The notes under the pieces were generated by a model, which was not told the origin of the DNA, searched no databases, and was given only the letters and a program-made list of their open reading frames with translations. Source: Megaleporinus macrocephalus (lineage: Eukaryota; Chordata; Actinopteri; Characiformes; Anostomidae). From it: a stretch of DNA of 64,000 nt. Below are positions 55,708 through 64,000 of this stretch, one piece after another; position 1 is the stretch's first letter; each line of letters opens with the position of its first letter. The stretch spans positions 6,947,462 to 7,011,461 of the forward strand of contig CM038720.1 of NCBI GenBank assembly GCA_021613375.1. Reading direction: 5' to 3'. Both the position numbers and the translations under genes were made by a program.

Positions 55708-56325
55708 TCATATATGCATGCATAATACTTTCATAGAAGAACCCTTGAAGAACCAGTGGGTGTGTGTATAGAACCTTGTATCTCTATCATGTTTGTGTTT
55801 AGACCCAAATCCAAACTGGTCTTTCCGTTGTGTACTTACAGAAATGGTGTAGAAACTGCTCTGAGCTAAATCTGTTTACAATTATTTATATTACTAAACA
55901 ACATTTCCTCCTGCAAGTGTGTGTATATATACACATTGCCTTCCTTCCACACTAACACTGTGTTATAGGTTATTAAATATGAAACATGTTGTTTATTTAT
56001 TTATTTATTAATTTTTTCAGTTTAGGCTTCCGCCTACAACACAAGTAGACCCAGCTGAGTGTGCTCATGTTGTGAAGCGCCAGCTCTCGAGCTCTTGATG
56101 TGTTTACTAGCATCGCTGCGTCCGTCGAGGTGGCACCTGCGACGGGTTCCGCACACGCGTGCATGTATGTGTGTGTGTTTGTGTGTGTGTGTATGTGTTT
56201 GTGTAGCTGCTCGGCGTAGAGCTGCTGCAGCGGCAGCCCTTTAAACAGCAGAGCGGGAGAAACAGCAAAACTCAAGATGTTACATAAAGGATTAGCACAC
56301 ACTTTCCCGTCTCATGAACTTGTGT
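55703..56325. other. Presumed pcp4 intron, mixed sequence
   Basis: A (GT)n-like run lies at 56165-56208, followed by a GC-richer patch (gctgctgcagcggcag). No exon is supported. Confidence 0.45.
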
Positions 56326-56327
56326 GT

Positions 56328-56353
56328 AGGAGAGAGAGAAAGAGAAAGAGGGG

Positions 56354-56440
<87 letters not shown>

Positions 56441-56566
56441 TAAGAGAGAGAGGAAGAGAGAGATAGAGAGAGAGAGGGGGGGAGAGAGGGAGGGAGTGAG
56501 GAAGAGGGAGAGGGAGAGAGAGAGAGAGAGAGGGAGAGAGTGAGGGAGAGGGAGAGAGAGAGAGAC

Positions 56567-56597
<31 letters not shown>

Positions 56598-57120
56598 GTA
56601 AGAGAGAGAGGGAAATAGAGAGATAGAGACAGAGAGAGAGATAGAGACAGAGAGAGATAGAGAAAGAGAGAGAGAGAGAGAGAGATAGAGAGGGAGAGAG
56701 AGATAGAGAGAGAGAGGGAGAGAGAGGGAGAGAGTGAGGGAGAGGGAGAGAGAGAGATAGAGACAGAGAGAGAGAGAGGGAGAGAAAGAGAGAGAAAGAG
56801 AAAGAGATAGAGAGAGAGAAAGTAAGAGAGAGAGAGATAGAGAGAGAGAGAAAGAGAGAGGGAGAGAGCGAGATGGAGAGAGTGAGAGAGAGAGAGGGAG
56901 AGAGATAGAGAGGGAGAAAGAGAGAGAGAGAGAGGGGAGAGAGTGAGAGAGAGGGATAGAAAGGGAGAGAGAGAGAGAGAGAGAGGGATAGAGAGAGAGG
57001 GAGAGAGAGAGAAAGAGAGAGAGAGGGAGAAAGAGGGAGATTATATATAGAGAGAGAGGGAGAGGGAGAGAGAGAGAGGGAGGGAGAGATTGAGAGAGAG
57101 AGGGATAGAGAGAGGGAGAG
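56328..57120. repeat. Long (GA)n homopurine tract, about 790 bp
   Basis: The plus strand is almost entirely G and A, with rare t or c (gatagag, gacagag). The core at 56375-56436 is a pure GA run. Minus-strand frames of up to 429 codons rich in Ser and Leu are artefacts. Such mirror-symmetric homopurine DNA can form triplex (H-DNA) structures. Confidence 0.97.
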
Positions 57121-57795
57121 ATGCGGCTCACTCCGCGGCGGACTGCAGCACTGTAACATATGAAATGAAGCAGCAGCGTCTCGGACCCTCCGCAGGCTTG
57201 ACTGACAAGCCACATTATTGGTTAAACGACGAGTGAGGGGGAGGCATGTTGTGCGGGGGGGACGTGGAGCTGTGGTGCAGGGTCCACGGCGAGGAGAGGG
57301 GAAGGGCCACATGCAGCGGCCCCTGTATAACGAAGGCGCCGCTGACCTCTTCCAGTGGCACATAGGAGTGACACTAATCGTCCTCCAGCACTGCGACTCT
57401 GTCCTGCGCCGAGTAACAGGCTGCCGCATTCCAGTCAGGTTCAGTGGAATCCCCTGTCGGTTGGCGTTAGGGCTGCTATGAGGGGGAGTGGAGGGGAGGG
57501 TCTCTTCGGGCTCATATTGGTGGTCCTGCTCTGCAGCTGCCTTCATTCTCAACACAAGCACACAAGCCTTGTTCTCACACCCTGCACGCTCCCACTGCTG
57601 ACCCGGGTCCGCCTTCAGCAGGCTTCTCCGAGCGGCAGCGCTGATCTAGATCTATCTGTTCCTGTCAGTAAGGTCATCATAAATAAGGGATGAGTCCTAG
57701 ATCAGTGCTCCTCTTCTGAGAAGCTTGCTAGAGCAAGAGGTGCAGCCACAGTCTGGACTAGATACGGAGGTGGAACAGAAGAATGGCACCGAAAG
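57121..57795. other. GC-richer low-repeat sequence
   Basis: The stretch has more CpG than its surroundings and no repeat I recognise. Frames of 87-112 codons overlap in different phases and show no domain. It could be a conserved non-coding block or an alternative first-exon region of pcp4; nothing decides this. Confidence 0.3.
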
Positions 57796-57799
57796 AGTG

Positions 57800-60700
57800 G
57801 AGGAAATGGAGAGAGGCACGTTTAGGGTTCCTCACATTCACACCACTCATTTACAGTAACGGTTTAACATGAAGAACCTGCTTAAGGTCTGAAGAACCTC
57901 TATTTTATCCCTATTAACGTTTAAGAAGCTTCACATTCACACAACTCATTTACAGTAACGGTTCTGTAGGGATACAAATGTGGTTCTGCTCATAAAACGC
58001 TTCATAGCACCTTTAGTGAGAATGTAGAACCTTATATAAGAGTGTAGAACTGTACATCCAAGCTTAGAACCTTTTATGAATGGTTATGTTTATAAGATCC
58101 TGGATCTCTGAGAATTCCTCACGATTCCCAGATTCTTATGGTTCTTTAACCATATGCCGATGTTTTAACATGAAGAACCTGCTTAAGGTCTAAAGAACCT
58201 CTATATTATCCCTATTAACGTTTAAGAAGCTTCACATTCACACCACTCATTTACAGTAACTGTTCTGTAGGGATACAAATGTCGTTCCACTCGTAGAACA
58301 CCTCACAGCACCTTTAGTGAGAATGTAGAACCTTATATAAGAACACAGAACTGTTCATCCAAGCTTAGAACCTTTTATGAATGTTCATGTTTATGAAATC
58401 CTAGATCTCTGAGAATTCTTCCAAATTCCCAAATTCTTATGGTGCATTCACTTATTTTACAATAATGGTTCTTTATAGATACAAATGTGGTTCTGCTTGT
58501 AGAACACTTCACGGCACCTTGATTGAGAATGTATAGCTTATATAGGAGCTTAATATTAGAATGTAGAACCTTATATAAGAACTTAGAACTGTACATTAAA
58601 GCTTAGAACCTTTAATATTGTCCATATTAACACTTAAGGTTCTTCGCATTCACACAGCTCATTTACAGTAACGGTAGAGATACAAATGTGGTTCCGCTCA
58701 TAGAACACTTCAGCATGTTTAGCATGTTTTTTGAGAATGTAGAACCTTATATAAGAAGCTTAGAACCTTTTATGAACGTTTATGTTTATGAGATCCTAGA
58801 TCTCTGCGATCTTATGGTTCTTTTAAGGTTCTTAGCATTCGCACAACTCATTTACAGTAACGGTTCTTTAGGGATACAAATGTGGTTCCACTTGTAGAAC
58901 ACTTCCTGACACCTTCATTAAGAATGTATAACTTATATAGGAGCCTAATATAAGAATGTAGACCCTTATATAAGAACACAGAACTGTACATCCGGGCTTA
59001 GAACCTTTTATGAATTCTTTTGTTTATGAGATTATAGTTCTATTCTAGACTTTTACTAGACATGATACATGAAAGTGCTTAAAATACCACCAAAACCCTC
59101 CAAACTTGTTTGGTTCTTTAGTGAAATGTGGGTATTTAAGCATGTAGAACCTGTTTAAAGTCTAAAGAACCTCCATATTATCCATATTAACACTTAAGGT
59201 TCTTCGCATTCACACAACTCATTTACTATAACGGTTCTGTAGGCATACAAATGTGCTTCCACTCAAAAACACTTAACAGCATGTTTATTCAGAAGAACTT
59301 TTATAAAAACCTTATATAAAAGTGAACCTTATATTGGAATGTAGAACTGTACATCCAAGCATAGAACCTTTAAGAACCTTTAGACTATAATGGTTCTGTA
59401 AGCATACTGTATAACATAATGTAGTTCCACTCATAAACACTTGACAGCATGTTTATTAAGAAGGTAGAACTTCTATAAAAACCTTATATAAGAGTGAACC
59501 TTATATTAGAGTGTAGAACTGTACATCCAAGCTTAGAACCTTTAAGGGATGTGTATGTTTATGAGATCATGGATCTAGAGTTTTACAAGACATATTACAT
59601 GAAAGTGCTTAGAAATACCTACAGAACCTTACAAACTCTTATGGTTCTTTAAGGAAATGTGGGTGTTTAAGCATGAAGAACCTGTTTAAAGTCTAAAGAA
59701 CCTCCATATTATCCATATTAACACTTAAGGTTCTTCACGTTCACACAACTCATTTACTATAATGGTTCTGTAGGCATACAAATGAGGTTCCACTCATAAA
59801 ACACTTCATAGCACCTTTATTGAGAACGTAAAACTTCTATAAAAACCTTATATAAGAATGTAGAACCTTATATAAGAACACAAAACTGTACAACCAAGCT
59901 AGGAACCTTTAAGGAGCGTTCATGTTTATGAGATAATGGTTCTAGACTTCTAATAGACATTATACATGAAAGTGCTAAAAATCCCCCCAAAACCTCCTAA
60001 ATTAATATAGTTCTTTAAAGAAATGTGGATGTTTACGCATTAAGAACCTGTTTATAGAACCTCCATATTATCCATATTAATTTAACCTAAGAAGAACTTA
60101 AGGTTTTTCATATTTACACAACGCATATACAATATCAGTTCTTTACAGATACAAATGTGGTTCCCCTCGTAAAACACTTCACAGCACGTTTATTGGGAAG
60201 GTAGAACTTCTATAAAAACCTTATATATGAGTGAACCTTATATTAGAATGTAGAACTGTACATCCAAGCTTAGAACCTTTAAGAACCTTTGGACTATAAC
60301 GGTTCTGTAAGCATACAAATGTAGTTCCAGTCATACAACACTTGACAGCATGTTTATTAAGAAGGTAGAACTTCTATAAAAACCTTATATAAGAGTGAAC
60401 CTTATATTAGAGTGTAGAACTGTACATCCAAGCTTAGAACCTTTAAGGGATGTGTATGTTTATGAGATCATGGATCTAGAGTTTTACAAGACATATTACA
60501 TGAAAGTGCTTAGAAATACCTACAGAACCTTACAAACTCTTATGGTTCTTTAAGGAAATGTGGGTGTTTAAGCATGAAGAACCTGTTTAACGTCGAAAGA
60601 ACCTCCATATTGCCCATAATAACACTTAGGGTTCTTCACATTTACACAACACATTTACTATAATGGTTCTTTACAGATACAAATGTGCTTCCACTCAAAA

Positions 60701-61135
60701 ACACTTCACAGCACGTTTATTGAGAACGTAGAACTTCTATAAAAACCTTATATAAAAATGTATCCCCTTATATAAGAACACAGAACTGTACAACCAAGCT
60801 AGGAACCTTTAAGGAACGTTGATGTTTATGAGATCATGGATCTAGACTTTTACTAGACTTAATACATGAAAGTGCTAAAAAAATCCCCCCCAAACCCCCC
60901 AAATGAATATAGTTCTTTAAAGAAATATGGATGTTTAAGCATGAAGAACCTGTTTAAAGTCTAAAGAACCTTCATATTGTCCATATTAACACTTCAGGTT
61001 CTTCACATTCACACAACTCATATATAATATTGGTTCTTTACAGATACAAATGTGTTTCCACTCATAAAACACTTCACAGCATGTTTATTAAGAACATAGA
61101 ACTTCTATAAAAAACCTTATATCCTTTTATCTGTC
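57800..61135 (+). repeat. Large tandem array of ~300-540-bp units rich in tagaaccttatataag
   Basis: Ordered blocks recur: aagaacctgtttaaagtcta, aacctccatattatccatat, ggttcttcacattcacacaa, catttacagtaacggttct, tagaaccttatataagaa, gaactgtacatccaagctta, gtttatgagatcatggatct, acatgaaagtgcttaga. Starts of the aagaacctg block near 57872, 58171, 59147, 59679, 60040, 60577 and 60946 show unequal units. The pair 59679/60577 is part of a larger duplication of about 900 bases. A diverged outlier lies at 62340-62600. Confidence 0.9.
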
Positions 61136-61240
61136 CTGGATATATGGAGATATTTGGAGTGCATAATTTAGTATCGTGACATTCTGGATCATTGACTTCT
61201 GTTACAATCTGACAAATTCTTGTATTTTTTAATATCTCAG

Positions 61241-61424
61241 TTAGGGATGTGTCATATCATATCATATACAATAATAAAATAAAATTTTAATTTTGTTGCA
61301 GGCGTGTATTCCTGAAATATATTTTTTAAATTCAATGTTTTGTCATATCACCAAAAATATCGTTATTGCAAAAATACCATAAAATATCGTGATATTATTG
61401 TAGGGCCATATCGCCCACCCCTAA
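61241..61424. mobile_element. Small inverted-repeat element (MITE-like)
   Basis: The left end ttagggatgtgtcatat and right end atatcgcccacccctaa are imperfect inverted repeats about 180 bases apart, with gatatt and aaaatatcg motifs inside. This is a familiar fish MITE form. No clear target duplication is visible. Confidence 0.65.
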
Positions 61425-62030
61425 TCACTATGTAATACAGCAGTAATTATATGTAAAGAAGGATTTGAATGTATGAATGTTATATGGTTGTATGGTTTTT
61501 ATTCCATATAAACAATGTCCTACAGTTGAACCCAGAGGGGCTCAATGGCTGTCGAGGAATCTTCATTTAGTATCATATAGAACCTTATTTGCGGATCATT
61601 CTAGGTAAACTGGCCTCCACTGCATGCCCATGCGTGCAGGTTTTACAGCCTGAAGGCTGCGGCATTAAATCCGGACTGTCCGGATTTGGTGGGCTGGTTT
61701 GATGCATCTGTCCTGCTTCCATAGATATTAATCCTATTTCTAAATCGCTTGTTGTTGCCATGTTGGCTTATGTAACGCAGGGTAGATTTTAGATCTGGGC
61801 TATAGTAACATCTGACAAAGTCGCATCTGGCGTGAAGGACTTAAGGGTTAAATAGGACTCTCGGAAATTAGGATGCATGAAGAAATGCGGCAAAACATGC
61901 AAAGTCAGGATCTCCGTGCAGATGCGGTGATGAAGCGAGACAAGATGTTACACACAGGGATGCGGGATGGTTGCTATATTATTCAGCATGTGTTTGATGT
62001 TTTTTTAAGTAAATGAATAGTTTTTATGTA
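61425..62030. other. Presumed pcp4 intron, mostly unique
   Basis: About 61880-61960 (gcggcaaaacatgcaaagtca; gcggtgatgaagcgagac) matches segments at 51.3 and 62.7 kb. No exon. Confidence 0.45.
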
Positions 62031-63500
62031 GAACCATTAGTTTTATGTAGAACCTTTAGGACTCTTGATGATTCCACATGGAGTCACCTTCTTTAAAGGT
62101 TCTTTGCATGAACAGTTCTTCAGATTGATGGAGAATGTGTTGTATATGGCTCTATAGTGATGTTCCACATGGAACCTTTTTGTAAATGGTTCTATAGAGC
62201 ACCAAAAAGGTGTCTGCTATTTTGATCAGTTGTCAGTGTTGTAACAACAGAAGAACCCTGTTTGGTGCTAGCTTGAACCGTTCTCAAAAAGTTACAATAT
62301 AGAACCATGTACTATACATTTTCCATCAATCTGCAGAACATTTTCACTAAGCCTTATACAAGAATGTATGACCTTATATATGAACGTAGAACCTTATATA
62401 AGAATGTAGAACTGTACGTCCAACCTTTTAGGAACGTTTATGAGATCATGGCTCTAGACTTTTACTAGACATTATACATGAAAGTGCTTAAGAATGCCAC
62501 CAAATCTCTCCAAACTCTTTGGTTCTTTAGTAAAATGTGGGTGTTTAAGCATAAAGAACCAGTTTCACAGCCCCTTTATTGAGAATTTAGAACTTGTATA
62601 AAAACCATATATAAGACTGTATGACCTAGAAAGATGAAAGAACCATGTAAGCATGCTTGCAGAACCTGTGTATACATCATGCACAATGATATGCCAATTG
62701 CAGCAAAACTCAAGGTCGGGATGCGGTGATGGAGCGAGCTGAGATGTTACATGTAGGGATGGTGGCTGGGGGTGCAATCAAATCATTCAGCAAGTGTGTG
62801 AACCAATAGTTCTATATAGAACCTTTAGGATGGTTTTCTGATTATTCTTAAAAGGTCCTCTGCATGATGAAACAGTTCTTCAGATTGATGGAGAATGTGC
62901 TGCATATGGTTCTATATGGTAAATGGTTTGATTTAGCACCAAAAAATAAATAAATTTTGTTGATTTTTATTTTTCTATATCATTTAAACACACTGCTCTT
63001 TATATCCTTACACAGAAAGTAAAAATCACATAGGACAGTGACATTATGGTTTTAGATAGAACCTTTTTGAAAATGGTTCTATAGAGCACCAAATAAGTTT
63101 CTGCTATTATGATGTGTTGTAACAATGGAAGAACACTGTTTGGTTCTAGCTAGAATCGTTCTCAGCAAATTCCAATATAGAACCACATTCTATATTCTAT
63201 ATTCTACATGGAACCCATTGTTCTAAACCTACCCTTGCAGAACCAGGAACGTTTTGAAAATGGTTCTGTATAGCACCAAAAAGCGTTTGTTTTATTTGTT
63301 TCTATATGGAACTTTTTAGGAAAACTGTTCCATATAGCATCAGAAGGGTTATATGTTAGTGTTGAAGAACCCACTAACTTGGTGCAATATGCAACCATAT
63401 AAAGTCTATAGAATGGTGCAGTGAACCGTACACTTGCAGTGAAGCTTATTTGTGGTTCTACATAGAACCCATGGTTTTAAACCTTCCAGAACCCGTGTAT
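62030..63500. repeat. Patchwork of gaacc/ggttc hairpin repeats
   Basis: tggttctatagagcacc, gtttggtgctagcttgaacc, tagaaccttatataagaa and cagttcttcagattgatgga recur in both orientations. The pairs 62100-62330 and 62870-63190 share most blocks. These appear to be nested copies of small palindromic elements related to the preceding array. Confidence 0.75.
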
Positions 63501-64000
63501 ACTGTTACATCATGTCTTGTTTATTTCTATTTCTTTGGATAATTTGTAGGATAAGACCATATACGCTCATAACTGATGCTGGTTCTAGATAGGTATCATG
63601 CAAATGAGCTGACTGGTGACCAATCAGATTCTTAGCATGTGGTGAGGTAGCAGATATATCCATAGTTAAGCTACAAGCTGCAATTCAGATCTCAAACATA
63701 TACCATAAAAACGAATTGTGCCAAGCATTATGCTATTTTTACATTGGCTGAAAGTTATAAAAGCAATACTAGACCACTCAGGGGGTCTACGCTGTCACTC
63801 TGGACACCAGGATCTACAAGTGTTGTAGCAATAAGTCCCCAAAGGTGATGTGCCTCACTGTAATGAAGATGAGACCCTAAAGAACTTAATCTACTGCAGA
63901 TAAAAGTAAAATATCCAATATGAATGAGAACAACTCTGTTTTTAATAAACTTTTAATGAAGAATCCTGAAACCTGGGGCGGCTGCGGTCTCTCAGAGGGG
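63501..64000. other. Presumed pcp4 intron, unique sequence
   Basis: No repeat or exon recognised. In particular there is no sequence like the acidic region or IQ motif of PCP4. Confidence 0.45.

Noticed and set aside
56272..57561. 429-codon Ser/Leu-rich minus-strand frame
   Set aside because: It is the complement of the homopurine GA tract.
54202..64000. Remaining pcp4 exons
   Set aside because: I looked for the acidic and IQ-motif coding text and found none. The stretch is repeats and unassigned intron.

Overview
The window looks like teleost fish nuclear DNA. The genes are split by introns with canonical GT/AG splice sites. The interspersed repeats are of kinds familiar from ray-finned fish: an L2 LINE, an RTE/Rex3-like LINE, Tc1-like transposase relics, a hAT-like element and tRNA-derived SINEs. 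Several high-copy fish repeats that I recognise but cannot name suggest an otophysan (characin or catfish type), but the exact species cannot be read from the sequence. No bacterial, plasmid or phage features and no CRISPR array are visible.

Genes. (1) About 10.7-20.1 kb, plus strand: the 3' part of an immunoglobulin-superfamily membrane protein, best read as igsf5 (JAM4). Six exons join in one open frame: a membrane-proximal Ig domain, a transmembrane segment with basic stop-transfer, four cytoplasmic exons including a 25-base microexon, and a C-terminus fitting a class I PDZ ligand. The signal peptide and first Ig domain must lie upstream. (2) 54,193-54,201, plus strand: a nine-base coding piece, Met-Ser-Glu followed by a consensus donor, in a CpG-rich region behind a TATA-like box. 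This matches the start of PCP4/PEP-19, which lies next to IGSF5 on human chromosome 21, so local gene order supports both calls. The remaining pcp4 exons must be downstream. (3) 24,826-24,939: a possible orphan exon that I do not recognise.

Layout. 1-10.7 kb is upstream or intronic DNA dominated by tandem repeats (369-bp, 93-bp, 25-bp and 39-bp units) and a hAT-like element. 10.7-20.1 kb is igsf5 with repeat-laden introns. 20.1-54 kb is intergenic, with 45-bp, 44-46-bp, 22-bp, 20-bp and 18-19-bp minisatellites, LINE, SINE and DNA-transposon relics, and several islands of low-repeat sequence that could be regulatory. 54-64 kb is the pcp4 promoter and the beginning of its first intron, with (AT)n arrays, an 800-bp GA tract and a 3.3-kb array rich in the motif tagaaccttatataag.

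The most interesting general signal is that at least five minisatellites appear to have grown out of identifiable pieces of dispersed repeats. The clearest is a roughly 78-copy 22-bp array inside the reverse-transcriptase region of an L2 LINE. The longest open reading frames in the window (up to 665 codons) are artefacts of tandem arrays whose unit length is a multiple of three. I found no convincing new biological system.
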